From assembly GCA_033032175.1 (NCBI GenBank), contig CM065309.1, positions 1,054,001-1,118,000 on the forward strand: a DNA stretch of 64,000 bases. The letters are read 5' to 3'. The translations under genes and the position numbers were made by a program. How positions within the stretch are numbered: position 1 is the stretch's first letter; every line of letters begins with the position of its first letter. Under the pieces are notes generated by a model that searched no databases, was not told the DNA's origin, and saw only the letters and a list, made by a program, of their open reading frames with translations. Shown here one piece after another: positions 1 to 10,260 of the stretch. The stretch is from Saturnia japonica. Lineage: Eukaryota > Arthropoda > Insecta > Lepidoptera > Saturniidae.

Positions 1-2
1 AT

Positions 3-3000
3 ACAGAAACTGCAAGAGCGTTTGAAATGTCAAATCGCAGTACATCGTTACCTATGTACGATGACTTAGTTTCATTTTTACGTGATCAGGCAAAAATCCT
101 AGAACGTACCGTTCCCACTTCAACTACTACACAGCGTTGCCGCACTGAACGCGCGCTCAAGCACACTGCTACCGCTAGCGCTAGGCCTACTCACGTATTT
201 CTAACCGCGTCGAGTTTGAAGGCATGCTCATTGTGTAAACGAACTAATCATTATCACTTGTTCAAATGCACAGATTTTTATAATTTATCTATCGAAGATA
301 AATATAACTTCATTAAACAGCATAATGGTTGTACGAATTGTTTAAGTGTTTCTCATAATAGTTCCGCCTGTAAATCAACTTATAATTGTAGATATTGCAA
401 TTACAAACATCATTCGCTATTATGTCGTAAACAAACAGCGCGTGGTACAATTGACAGCAGCGAGCCGCCACCATTGGATGGCTCGATGTTCGCTTCTCGG
501 CCACCTCCAATATCACCCGCCCGCTTCTCCGCGCAACCATCGCAGACGCCTAGTCTCGACTCACCTCACTATTCTAGTACTAATGCTCCGCAGTCCGCTT
601 TAACACAACATGTTTCGTTGTGCAACGTTCGCTCGAGTTCGTATAACAATACGACTTGTTTATTAGGCACGGTCCAAGTCTACTCTAAAGATTTGAATGG
701 TCGTATGCAATCCGTTCGCGCCCTTATAGACCCGGGTTCACAAAACAATTTTATTACTTTGCAATTATGTAATAAACTTAATTTAAATTTTAATAAAATG
801 ACTCGCGCCGTTGTTAAGGGCATAGGTTCCGCACCTAATCCTATCAAGGGAGAAACATCTTTAGTTTTATATTCCCGATTAGATAAAAACGTTTCGTTAC
901 CGCTCAACACTTATATTATTAACCGCATTACCGATAAATTGCCCGTGGTAAATATCGATTCTTTTTCTTTACCGCACTTAAATAATGTCCCGCTTGCTGA
1001 TGCCGATTTTAATAAACCTGGAGAAATTGATATTCTCATTGGTGCACCGCTATTTTCTGAAATTTTACTTTCTAACCACATAAAAGGCCCGCCAGGAACG
1101 CCAACTGGTTTTGAAACTATATTTGGCTATATAATAATAGGTAACGCCTCTGTCAATAATGATTACAATCAGAGTTCTCTCTCTTTATGTTCGATTGTAG
1201 ATCATGAACCACCGTTAGAACAAATTTTACAGAAATTTTGGCGACTTGAAGAAGTTTCATATAAACCAACTTTAAATCTTGCCGCTCGCGAATGTGAAGA
1301 AATATTTGCAAATAATATTAAGAGAGATGATACAGGCCGCTATTGTGTTCGCTTACCCTTCGCTCGCGATCCCACTGTGTTAGGTAATTCATATCAAATC
1401 GCTAAACGCCGCTTCTTGTCACTCGAACGCAAGTTTTGTTGTCAGCCTCAGTTACAGGTTGAATATCACGCCATAATAACAGAGTATTTAGAAAAAGAGT
1501 ACATATCTATAGTAAACGATGATAATTATTTATCTGGTTATTATATCCCGCACCACGCAGTGACTCGTCTTGATAAGACCACTACTAAGTGGCGTATGGT
1601 TATGGACGCTAGCTCAAAAACGGATTCTGGAATTTCTTTAAATGAAATACTTCACACTGGTGAAAATCTTCAAAATGATTTGTTTTCAATTTTACTCGAA
1701 TTTCGTTTTTATAAAATAGCTTTAACCGCGGATGTAAAACAAATGTATCTTCAAATTTTCGTTCAAAGGAGTGATAGGATTTTTCAGAAATTTTTATACC
1801 GCCCTGACCCTACGGGTCCTCTAAACACCTATCAATTTAACCGCGTATGTTTCGGTCTACGTAGCAGTCCTTTTTTAGCGTTGCGCGTCATACGACAGCT
1901 ATGCGATGATGAGCGCGCTCGCTATCCTCTTGCAGCTACTGTTGTAGAAAATAACAGATACACAGACGACATCTGTTATTCTATATCCAGTATTTCTGAT
2001 TGTCTACAGCTCAGATGTGACCTCCGCGATCTCTTTAAAGCCGGTGGCTTTGAGCTTGGAAAGTGGTCGAGCAACACGCCTGAGTTGCTTGACTCACTGC
2101 CTGAATCTTACCGCTATAATTCTAATATAAATTTTGATGATCCAAATCATACTTTAAAGGTACTCGGACTACAGTGGTCGCCAGTCACTGATGAGTTTAT
2201 GTTTACAGTAACGCTTGATAACCGCCCAATAACCAAACGCAACATTCTTTCAGTTATAGCACGCCAATATGACGTATTAGGCCTTATTGCACCAGTCATA
2301 TTGTATGCTAAACTTATTCTACAAAAACTTTGTGTTTTGAAACTTGACTGGGACGAAGAACCGCCCCTTGATATTTTAAGCCTTTGGCAAAACTACTTAC
2401 GCGAATTACCCGCTTTACAACATTTACGAATCCCGCGTCATTTAAACGTTTTCGAAGGTTCTCAAATTCAGCTAGTCGCATTTTCCGATGCCAGCGAAAG
2501 AGCTTACGGATGCGTTATTTATATTCGCGTCGAACCCTCTTCTCTAGCACCCGCATTAACCCAGTTAGTTTGCGCCAAGTCAAAGGTTGCTCCGCTAAAG
2601 ACAGTATCTATAGCCAGACTAGAGTTGTGTGCCGTTCTTTTGATGGCCAAACTAGTCCACCGTGTGGCCGATACTTACGGCAAACGCCACAAAATTAATG
2701 ACATTTTCTGTTTTACTGACTCCATGGTCACCCTGCATTGGATACACTCAGAACCTTACAAGTTCAAAACGTTTGTAGCCACACGCATTACTAAGATCAC
2801 GTCCGCTATTGCATCTGAACATTTTTATCACGTTCCAGGTGTTCAGAACGCGAGCGACTGTTTATCGCGTGGTCTTTCTCCCGCTAACATGTTATCAAAC
2901 AAAGAGTGGTATACTGGTCCGTCTTGGCTTAGACAAGATGTGTGTCATTGGCCGATCACCACTATTGCGCCTGACGCTAAGCTTGATTTACCGGAAGAAA

Positions 3001-4508
3001 AGGTTATTTCGCTCCCTGCTGTTACCACGTGCGAAGCGACATCTCATCCGCTTCTTGAATTATCCCAACGCGTTTCATCATGGCCTGTGCTTTTACACAC
3101 AGTCGTGTATATTTTACGTTTCTTAAAAATACTACCGCGCTCAAATATTTTTACCGCCAGTGAAATGAATTACGCTGAATTATACATTTTAAAATATTTA
3201 CAAGGTCGTTATTTTAATGACATTATTCTAAATTTAAAATCAAACAAATGCTGCTCTAACGCCATCCAACGGTTGGCTCCTTTCCTAGATGACAACGGCC
3301 TCATTCGAGTCGGTGGTCGTCTCTCTAATGCTGACTTGTCATATGATCAACAACATCCTATTTTATTACCGCGAACGGATCGTATCGTGGAATTAATCGT
3401 TACTTACTATCACCGCACGAACTGTCATACAGGACCAGTCGCATTAATGTCAATTTTACGTCAAAGATATTGGGTTATATCATGTAGAACTCTAACCCGC
3501 TCCGTAGTATTTAAATGCAATTTGTGTTTTAGGGCTAAACCTAAACAGACCTTTCCATTTATGTCTCATTTACCCGCTTGCCGTGTGAATGATGTAAAAG
3601 CTTTCGTATACACATCTGTTGACTTTGCGGGTCCAATCAATATTATACCTTACAGAAAACGTGGAGTTAGGTCCATAAAATCATATTTATGCATCTTTGT
3701 ATGCATGACGACCCGCGCAGTTCACGTAGAGCTCACAACAGACTTAAGCACTAACACCTTCTTATCCGCATTCAAACGTTTCTTGTCTCGACGTGGTGCT
3801 GTATCTGAGTTATATTCGGATAACGCTAAAACATTCGTTGGAGCTAAAAACGCAATTTATGATATGTTAAATTCTGAGGAGTTTAATGCTTCATTCGGAA
3901 ACGAACTCGCTTCTAACCGCATAAGTTGGAAATTCAACCCTCCACGCAGTCCACACTTTGGTGGAAATTATGAGATTTATGTGAAAGCATTTAAGACGCA
4001 TTTGTATCGAGTGATTGGCACGCAGTTACTTACATACGAGGAACTACTCACTGTTTTGACTCAGATTGAGACAGTGATTAATTCTCGTCCACTTACGCTT
4101 TTAAGTCAAGATCCTTCTGAGCTTACCGCGTTGACGCCATCTCATTTCTTGATATCAACTCCGCTAAAATACTTACCCGCGTATGAAGTTGTCGATGAGA
4201 AGCCTAACTTACTACATCGTTACGCGCTTCTTGATCAAATAGTACAGTCTTTTGCAAGACGATGGAAACAGGAATACCTTCACCTTTTACAGTGTCGAGG
4301 GAAGTGGAATACTCCATCTAATCCAGTGTCAGTAGGCACAGTCGTCGTCATAGTGACCGACAATATACCTCCACTTCATTGGCCTTTGGGCATCGTCATC
4401 GCTACTTATCCCGGCAGCGATGGAGTTATTAGAGTAGCTTCTGTTAAAACAGCTACAGGCGTTTTTAAGCGACCTGTGGTTCGTCTTTGCCCGCTTCCTT
4501 CACAATAA
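3..4508 (+). CDS. BEL/Pao LTR retrotransposon gag-pol polyprotein, 5' end beyond the window
   Basis: The frame is already open at base 3, so the Met at 27 is internal and the gag start lies outside the window. Counting from that Met (1493 residues), three Cys/His knuckles follow one another (C67/C70/C81, then two more to about residue 133). An aspartic protease core LIDPGSQNNF lies near residue 235, a reverse transcriptase with the active-site box RYTDDICY near 645, and an RNase H segment AFSDASERAYG near 817. An HHCC integrase zinc region precedes the DDE core: D in SVDFAGP near 1199, D in SDNAKTF near 1264, E in HFGGNYE near 1316. This order (protease, RT, RNase H, integrase) is that of Pao/BEL pol, which makes element cDNA and integrates it. 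The reading frame has no stop. The residues around the last catalytic acid read GGNYE where GGxWE is usual, so activity is doubtful. A polypurine tract and LTR follow directly. Confidence 0.93.
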   Translation, partial: TETARAFEMSNRSTSLPMYDDLVSFLRDQAKILERTVPTSTTTQRCRTERALKHTATASARPTHVFLTASSLKACSLCKRTNHYHLFKCTDFYNLSIEDKYNFIKQHNGCTNCLSVSHNSSACKSTYNCRYCNYKHHSLLCRKQTARGTIDSSEPPPLDGSMFASRPPPISPARFSAQPSQTPSLDSPHYSSTNAPQSALTQHVSLCNVRSSSYNNTTCLLGTVQVYSKDLNGRMQSVRALIDPGSQNNFITLQLCNKLNLNFNKMTRAVVKGIGSAPNPIKGETSLVLYSRLDKNVSLPLNTYIINRITDKLPVVNIDSFSLPHLNNVPLADADFNKPGEIDILIGAPLFSEILLSNHIKGPPGTPTGFETIFGYIIIGNASVNNDYNQSSLSLCSIVDHEPPLEQILQKFWRLEEVSYKPTLNLAARECEEIFANNIKRDDTGRYCVRLPFARDPTVLGNSYQIAKRRFLSLERKFCCQPQLQVEYHAIITEYLEKEYISIVNDDNYLSGYYIPHHAVTRLDKTTTKWRMVMDASSKTDSGISLNEILHTGENLQNDLFSILLEFRFYKIALTADVKQMYLQIFVQRSDRIFQKFLYRPDPTGPLNTYQFNRVCFGLRSSPFLALRVIRQLCDDERARYPLAATVVENNRYTDDICYSISSISDCLQLRCDLRDLFKAGGFELGKWSSNTPELLDSLPESYRYNSNINFDDPNHTLKVLGLQWSPVTDEFMFTVTLDNRPITKRNILSVIARQYDVLGLIAPVILYAKLILQKLCVLKLDWDEEPPLDILSLWQNYLRELPALQHLRIPRHLNVFEGSQIQLVAFSDASERAYGCVIYIRVEPSSLAPALTQLVCAKSKVAPLKTVSIARLELCAVLLMAKLVHRVADTYGKRHKINDIFCFTDSMVTLHWIHSEPYKFKTFVATRITKITSAIASEHFYHVPGVQNASDCLSRGLSPANMLSNKEWYTGPSWLRQDVCHWPITTIAPDAKLDLPEEKVISLPAVTTCEATSHPLLELSQRVSSWPVLLHTVVYILRFLKILPRSNIFTASEMNYAELYILKYLQGRYFNDIILNLKSNKCCSNAIQRLAPFLDDNGLIRVGGRLSNADLSYDQQHPILLPRTDRIVELIVTYYHRTNCHTGPVALMSILRQRYWVISCRTLTRSVVFKCNLCFRAKPKQTFPFMSHLPACRVNDVKAFVYTSVDFAGPINIIPYRKRGVRSIKSYLCIFVCMTTRAVHVELTTDLSTNTFLSAFKRFLSRRGAVSELYSDNAKTFVGAKNAIYDMLNSEEFNASFGNELASNRISWKFNPPRSPHFGGNYEIYVKAFKTHLYRVIGTQLLTYEELLTVLTQIETVINSRPLTLLSQDPSELTALTPSHFLISTPLKYLPAYEVVDEKPNLLHRYALLDQIVQSFARRWKQEYLHLLQCRGKWNTPSNPVSVGTVVVIVTDNIPPLHWPLGIVIATYPGSDGVIRVASVKTATGVFKRPVVRLCPLPSQ

Positions 4509-4572
4509 ACTTTTCAAGCCCCCGCTCTCTTATTGTATTATTTTAAAACCAATGGTTTTAAAGCCGGGGGCA

Positions 4573-5067
4573 ATGTTAGCGCCTAATGCTTTATCAATAG
4601 CATTTAAGTTAATTATTTATGTGGGGTACTTTCATTATTAGTTTTTTCTTTTTATTATTTTTCGCTGCACCGCACACTACGCAGTCTATGATTGACCACC
4701 GACGCCGCGAGTCGATCTATCTAAATTATATTAATCCCGCTTGTTGGAGTTGCTTGTGCACGCTGCACGACATCCAGCTGGTCCACTACTATCGAAGCCG
4801 CAAATCTGAGGAATTGGCCGAGAAGAAGCGCTGCCAGGCTGAAGCTGCAGAATACCACATAAAGGTGATCGTAGAATAAGCGGTGCAGCTGTTTCTTACT
4901 TATCCAGTTTCAAGGTAACTCTTTCTTACATATTCCTAACTCTCCCCGCTCGTGGATTAGCGACCCTCTATATTGCTTAGTTGACGCGTCCACAGAATTT
5001 GATATCAACAGTCTATCTTTGTAAAGAGTGCGGTGGACCAAGTAAATAAATAATAATAAAAAAACAA
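4573..5067 (+). repeat. 3' LTR of the BEL/Pao element (end approximate)
   Basis: A purine-rich tract (aaagccgggggca) stands 51 bp after the pol stop, and the LTR probably begins at the TGTTAGCGCC that follows it. The right edge is placed at the CA after a run of AATAAA-like signals near 5045-5060. It is a guess, because the 5' LTR is outside the window and no target duplication can be checked. An 86-codon open frame (4619-4879, hydrophobic N-terminus, then a basic C-terminal part) lies inside the LTR and is probably incidental. The same sequence recurs at 9766-10260. Confidence 0.6.
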
Positions 5068-5949
5068 CTAGAAATTGTATGTAGTTGATATTAAAGATTA
5101 ATGTAACTTTTTGCTTAAGTTTTAATTAATAAATTATTATTTTTTTATTCTTGAATTCTTCAAAATTATAATCGGCTCAAGATTATGCACTTTAATGTAG
5201 ACAACGTCGACGGAAGACGTTAGTTCAAATGACGGATTACCCAACGCAAGGCATATTTTTTAACCTGAAAAGAGTTAATGTTAAGTATCTAATTTAATGA
5301 TTGTTTTAACTTAATACATCGTTAGAGCTTATCAACTCTACCATCTTTATTATGAGAATTCCAGCAAATAATGAAATCGCATAAATTTTAATTTATTTTT
5401 ATTTTAGGTTTATTGTAATAATTAATCAAGACTGCTAAGAGTGACTCGTTGACTAACTTTTAAACTTAAAATGTATGAATACAATTTTTTTGTGATCAAA
5501 TAAAATCACCTTTGTAAGTACATTTACGCAATATATTACTTAAAAATAATTATTAATGCCAATAAATTCTTCAGTTTGAATAACAAATGCAAAATTAACT
5601 TCATAGTTGTGCAAAATCAATAATCGCGTATCTAGATTCCGCTTGGTTGGACAGGACCCGACTATATGAGCAGTTGTATAAATGCTATGGGCCCTGCCCT
5701 GCACCTATTAGAAAAGAATTGTGAGATGGTTTAGTTATATGTAATTGAATAGCGGGTTCATGTCAACTTCTGATTGGGCAAGGCATAACAAAGCGACAAA
5801 CCAATGACATATCTCAACAAGCCACAAGAAGGCAATAACAAAATATTCTTTCCAATGTAAAGGACGTATAACATCAAAATTAACTTGAAATTTTGAAAAA
5901 AAAAATATTTAAATATCTCATCAGATATTAAGTGATGATGTGGGTCTGG
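5068..5949. other. AT-rich sequence, no gene seen
   Basis: This is AT-rich DNA between the LTR and the SINE, with short poly-T and poly-A runs and no convincing reading frame or RNA gene. It is duplicated without visible change at 10261-11142. Confidence 0.6.
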
Positions 5950-6195
5950 ATGGTAACATGCTAAACCTGGTGAAGGGACTGCCTTTTAAGTGCAACTGCT
6001 AGAACACAAATCTAAAGGTACTTTTCAACTTGAGCTAGCTTGACTTGGTAGCAAGCCAAGCGGTCATTAGAAAACGCTCTACCACCATGCTGTGGTTTCA
6101 TCACGATTTGTTCCTTAATCGAAAACTTAGGTTTATTGCAAGGATTCGAAGTCTATCGGAGTGATATTCGTACACGCTACCGATGAACCATAATT
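5950..6195 (-). mobile_element. tRNA-derived SINE copy
   Basis: Read on the - strand the right end begins with a degenerate tRNA-like head: an A-box-like GGTTCATCGGTAGCG, then a B-box-like GACTTCGAATCC. A body follows that contains CACAGCATGGTGGTAGAGCG. The same body and head occur at 11143-11388 (part of the duplication), 20140-20330 and 23566-23805, the last with the best head (TGGCTCAGTTGGTGG and GTTCGATCCC). SINEs of this kind are transcribed by RNA polymerase III and moved by the machinery of other elements. Confidence 0.6.
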
Positions 6196-6917
6196 ACTTA
6201 TAAAAATAACATTTTACATTTTAAGTTACTGTCGTCGTGTGCCCGTCCGTTTTCCCCTCTTTTCTCTTCATAAAGTCTTGCTTGCAATGCACAATAGATT
6301 CAATATCGTAGATGTGCATATTAGCAGCGATCTCAACTCCAGGACTTACATCAGGGGTTTCATATTCGCCAAATCACCGAGGCTCCGAATCTTTAAGAAG
6401 GTGCGATGGCTTTTACACCTGATCTATCATATCTGATTTACATAGATAAGTTCGGCCTTGTATCGAATAATGTTTACATTTTTAGGATGGATCTGCGAAC
6501 TTCCTCGTTGCCATGGACAAGTTGCAGAAATGCGCTGTGCTCATCGTAAGTGACACAGACGTTACTAATTTGATCAAGCCGATTCAACTAGTGTCTTTAT
6601 GATGGCAAATGTTCTGAAGATATGTTTAATTTCCTTCTGTCCCTTGCATAACTGAACCACACACGTGGGGCTTCGGAATCACAGCTTTACGGTAACCTCC
6701 TTCTCGACACAAACAAAGACTGTAGCTATGTCATATTTTGGCCGTACTATGAATAACATGGAATCCGTCAAACATAACGAAAAGAGACATTTGAGCAGAT
6801 CGGCATGATTGTAGATTTCACGGTGACGAACGAGAACTGATATTGATATGATTGGAAATATTGTTGGATTACTACAGTGCTGTCACTTCTGTGCTACGGT
6901 TAAAATAGATACTTGTG
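6196..6917. other. Unclassified duplicated sequence
   Basis: This stretch is less AT-rich than its surroundings. The longest open frame (65 codons at 6239) has no recognisable motif. On the - strand the area 6480-6800 gives short protein-like runs separated by stops, which could be a decayed coding sequence. I cannot name it. An unchanged copy lies at 11389-12110. Confidence 0.4.
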
Positions 6918-7050
6918 ATCTATATATTAATACGTGAAGAAAAAGCTTTTGGTAACTTTTCGAGCTTATTGCGTGCAAGGAACACTGAGATTTGGCATGG
7001 TTAAAGTTTATATGGAGAAGGAGTACAGAAAGCCAAAATGTATCTATAAT
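6918..7050 (+). mobile_element. Helitron-like 5' terminal segment
   Basis: The segment begins with CTATATATTAATACGTGAA and continues through GGCATGGTTAAAGTTTAT and GGAGAAGGAGTACAGAAAGC. A diverged copy lies at 18072-18215, and the duplicate at 12111-12243. The start resembles the TC-first 5' ends I associate with insect Helitrons. That family assignment is from memory of the class, not proven here. Confidence 0.45.
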
Positions 7051-7502
7051 ATATGTTGTGTGTGTGAAAATAGTCTATGATCAAAAAGTCACTGGTTGAA
7101 TTTCGACCTTAGGGCGATCGCTAGTAAGTTTTAATAACCATATAACACAGCTATAATCGTATACCTAAATTAGTACGCTACAGTCCCGATTTCTACAAGG
7201 ACTTCCAAACAGACTGCCCTAATCCGACTCTGTACATGGCCCCTGATATTTATTTACATTTCAAATTATCTAGGTACATGATAATAACCGATTTCAAATG
7301 AAACTGCGTCATTCCTCACACTGACGTGGAAAACTATAATACGTCGTTATGTATATTATGCGATTATTTTTCCAATGTTAATTTTAATAATACATAATAG
7401 GTAATTAATTAATGTATTCTGTATTTCATATGTTATAATATTTTTATTTTATATAAACCTATATTATGCATAAGTATATCATAATGTTAATTTTATATTA
7501 TA

Positions 7503-7838
7503 CTAGCTGTACCCTACGGTTTCACTCGTGTTAATTTTATCTGACAAACACCGCGCCGTACCACTACCGCACCCGTGTAAACCTATCATAATTGTTCTGA
7601 CTTCCCGCAAGTACAAATTATTTTAATTTTCCGATATTTTCTAAACTACGCATCCAAATAATAAGCTGCGCTCACGTAGACCACAAAATGCCGTCGGTCA
7701 GGCACACATGCGAATAGTGCTACCCCCGTTTCCAGTTATGTTAAAGACAAAAATACGTATTGTGGTTGATTCTTATAAGATTGAAATAATTATGTTCTCG
7801 CTGAATTTTTTGTAGGTTTTTTTTTAATGTATGCTTGA
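7503..7838 (-). mobile_element. Helitron-like non-autonomous element, 3' end at 7503
   Basis: Read on the - strand the element ends with CGAGTGAAACCGTAGGG-TACAG-CTAG followed by T, that is a short hairpin and then CTAG, as expected for a Helitron 3' end. The body (gttaaagacaaaaat, ttttttgtaggttttt) is shared with 12685-14440 and 63183-63710. This copy is internally deleted: it jumps at about 7836 to sequence that in the right copy lies at 14416. Confidence 0.5.
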
Positions 7839-8561
7839 TGTATGTATGATAACGTGAATACGAAATATTATTACGTTTTTTTTTTTAATAATGTTTCAGT
7901 CTGAAACGCACTTATGGTTTAAGCCGAGCACGGTCATGTTGTGGTCTAGCATAGACCTCTCAGATTTGCCTTTACCTGCCACGCAGCGTAGATGTACGGC
8001 CGTAATTATGTTCTCCTTCTTACGACATTGGGACCTTCAAGAGTAATGTAAGGAGATTCATCGATCGGCTACAGTGGTCACCGTTATATTTGGATTCTAC
8101 ACTGCTTACCGTCAAGGGACAGTGGACCTACCGTCAATCCCTTGAAAAATAAGAAAAATACATGGGAAAAAAATCTGAGTAACAAAACGTCCCTGCAACA
8201 AGATTTGACATCAGCTTTAGTAGCTTTTGACGAAAGTCATCAGACGACTCTGTTTTTCAGCCAAAACTTCGAATTTAGACGTTAATTATATGAATAATCA
8301 TATTTAACATATTTGGCGAGTTTCTATACAAAAAAAATGTTACTGGAAGAGCGCAACCTAAATAACATGGTGATATGTTCTTGCGGTAAGTAGGGATTCA
8401 AAGAAACTTACAGTACAGAGAAATTTCTTTCTACCTGGAGCAGTCCGACTGCCTCCTCCTTACAGAAGACCGTAGTCAAAGTACTTTATGTTGTGTTCCT
8501 GTGGTGAGTAGGGTTTCCATTATTCCTATGGTAATTACAAGCACCCATAGAGTACGGTAGC
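7839..8561. other. Dispersed repeat debris, no gene
   Basis: The stretch includes poly-T runs and repeat pieces matching 14416-15136 with several percent divergence and small indels. One motif (cagtggtcaccgttatatttggattctacactg) has distant relatives near 51845. No open frame here looks coding. Confidence 0.5.
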
Positions 8562-8680
8562 CGCTTAAGATGAGGGGTACCGTATTCTTGTTTTTCACGA
8601 TACATACATACATACCATCACACCTGTATTCATCAAAGGGTTAGGCAGAGGTACTAATGTATACCCACAATTGGCGGGCG
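8562..8680 (-). mobile_element. 3' part of a tRNA-SINE, cut at the duplication junction
   Basis: On the - strand this reads GTGGGTATACATTAGTACCTC, CCTAACCCTTTGATGAATACAGG, then TGGTATGTATGTATG, matching the 3' body and tail of the SINE at 56330-56585. The element stops at about 8674, where the right copy (15140-15260) continues a few bases further into the same SINE. Confidence 0.65.
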
Positions 8681-8691
8681 TCATGTCTATG

Positions 8692-8777
8692 CTTACTAAT
8701 TTCTTGGCAGCGGCGATGGGCACAGAGAGGCGAATAGCACTCAACCCTCCTGTGGGTGCGAGAATTTCATCAGCCCT
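8692..8777 (-). repeat. 86-bp R1-type ORF1 fragment at the duplication junction
   Basis: These bases are identical to 13652-13737, which lies inside the R1-type insert in the right copy. The fragment encodes part of ORF1 on the - strand. It is bounded on the left by truncated SINE sequence plus about 17 bp of unknown origin, and on the right, with only the T (or TG) as overlap, by the Pao integrase sequence that starts the right copy. Confidence 0.9.
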
Positions 8778-9701
8778 GTGAATGATGTAAAAGCTTTCGT
8801 ATACACATCTGTTGACTTTGCGGGTCCAATCAATATTATACCTTACAGAAAACGTGGAGTTAGGTCCATAAAATCATATTTATGCATCTTTGTATGCATG
8901 ACGACCCGCGCAGTTCACGTAGAGCTCACAACAGACTTAAGCACTAACACCTTCTTATCCGCATTCAAACGTTTCTTGTCTCGACGTGGTGCTGTATCTG
9001 AGTTATATTCGGATAACGCTAAAACATTCGTTGGAGCTAAAAACGCAATTTATGATATGTTAAATTCTGAGGAGTTTAATGCTTCATTCGGAAACGAACT
9101 CGCTTCTAACCGCATAAGTTGGAAATTCAACCCTCCACGCAGTCCACACTTTGGTGGAAATTATGAGATTTATGTGAAAGCATTTAAGACGCATTTGTAT
9201 CGAGTGATTGGCACGCAGTTACTTACATACGAGGAACTACTCACTGTTTTGACTCAGATTGAGACAGTGATTAATTCTCGTCCACTTACGCTTTTAAGTC
9301 AAGATCCTTCTGAGCTTACCGCGTTGACGCCATCTCATTTCTTGATATCAACTCCGCTAAAATACTTACCCGCGTATGAAGTTGTCGATGAGAAGCCTAA
9401 CTTACTACATCGTTACGCGCTTCTTGATCAAATAGTACAGTCTTTTGCAAGACGATGGAAACAGGAATACCTTCACCTTTTACAGTGTCGAGGGAAGTGG
9501 AATACTCCATCTAATCCAGTGTCAGTAGGCACAGTCGTCGTCATAGTGACCGACAATATACCTCCACTTCATTGGCCTTTGGGCATCGTCATCGCTACTT
9601 ATCCCGGCAGCGATGGAGTTATTAGAGTAGCTTCTGTTAAAACAGCTACAGGCGTTTTTAAGCGACCTGTGGTTCGTCTTTGCCCGCTTCCTTCACAATA
9701 A
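8778..9701 (+). pseudogene. BEL/Pao integrase C-terminal fragment (duplicate)
   Basis: This is an exact repeat of the last 307 codons of the Pao polyprotein, beginning at VNDVKAF just before the first catalytic Asp. It therefore has the DDE core and the C-terminal pol segment but no protease, RT, RNase H or integrase zinc region. It begins at the duplication junction, not at a natural start, so it cannot act alone. Confidence 0.9.
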
Positions 9702-9765
9702 ACTTTTCAAGCCCCCGCTCTCTTATTGTATTATTTTAAAACCAATGGTTTTAAAGCCGGGGGCA

Positions 9766-10260
9766 ATGTTAGCGCCTAATGCTTTATCAATAGCATTTAA
9801 GTTAATTATTTATGTGGGGTACTTTCATTATTAGTTTTTTCTTTTTATTATTTTTCGCTGCACCGCACACTACGCAGTCTATGATTGACCACCGACGCCG
9901 CGAGTCGATCTATCTAAATTATATTAATCCCGCTTGTTGGAGTTGCTTGTGCACGCTGCACGACATCCAGCTGGTCCACTACTATCGAAGCCGCAAATCT
10001 GAGGAATTGGCCGAGAAGAAGCGCTGCCAGGCTGAAGCTGCAGAATACCACATAAAGGTGATCGTAGAATAAGCGGTGCAGCTGTTTCTTACTTATCCAG
10101 TTTCAAGGTAACTCTTTCTTACATATTCCTAACTCTCCCCGCTCGTGGATTAGCGACCCTCTATATTGCTTAGTTGACGCGTCCACAGAATTTGATATCA
10201 ACAGTCTATCTTTGTAAAGAGTGCGGTGGACCAAGTAAATAAATAATAATAAAAAAACAA
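9766..10260 (+). repeat. Second copy of the BEL/Pao LTR
   Basis: Same sequence as 4573-5067, including the 86-codon frame (here 9812-10072) and the preceding purine tract. It arose by the segmental duplication, not by retrotransposition, since identical flanking DNA continues for kilobases. Confidence 0.65.

Larger units (their letters stand above)
3584..8690 (+). repeat. Left copy of a tandem segmental duplication
   Basis: Starting at the pol codons for VNDVKAF, this block is repeated 5193 bp downstream. I see no difference between 3584-7131 and 8777-12324. From 7132 onward single-base changes and small indels appear, for example an 8-bp difference near 7403. The stretch after 7839, matching 14416-15247, is clearly more diverged. 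Relative to the right copy, this copy lacks about 1.4 kb at 7836-7839, including the R1-type insert. It holds the integrase end of Pao, its LTR, a SINE and Helitron-like ends. Confidence 0.9.

Noticed and set aside
4619..4879. 86-codon frame with hydrophobic N-terminus in the Pao LTR (also 9812-10072)
   Set aside because: It lies inside the LTR, has no family resemblance I can name, and its duplicate is explained by the segmental duplication, not by selection.
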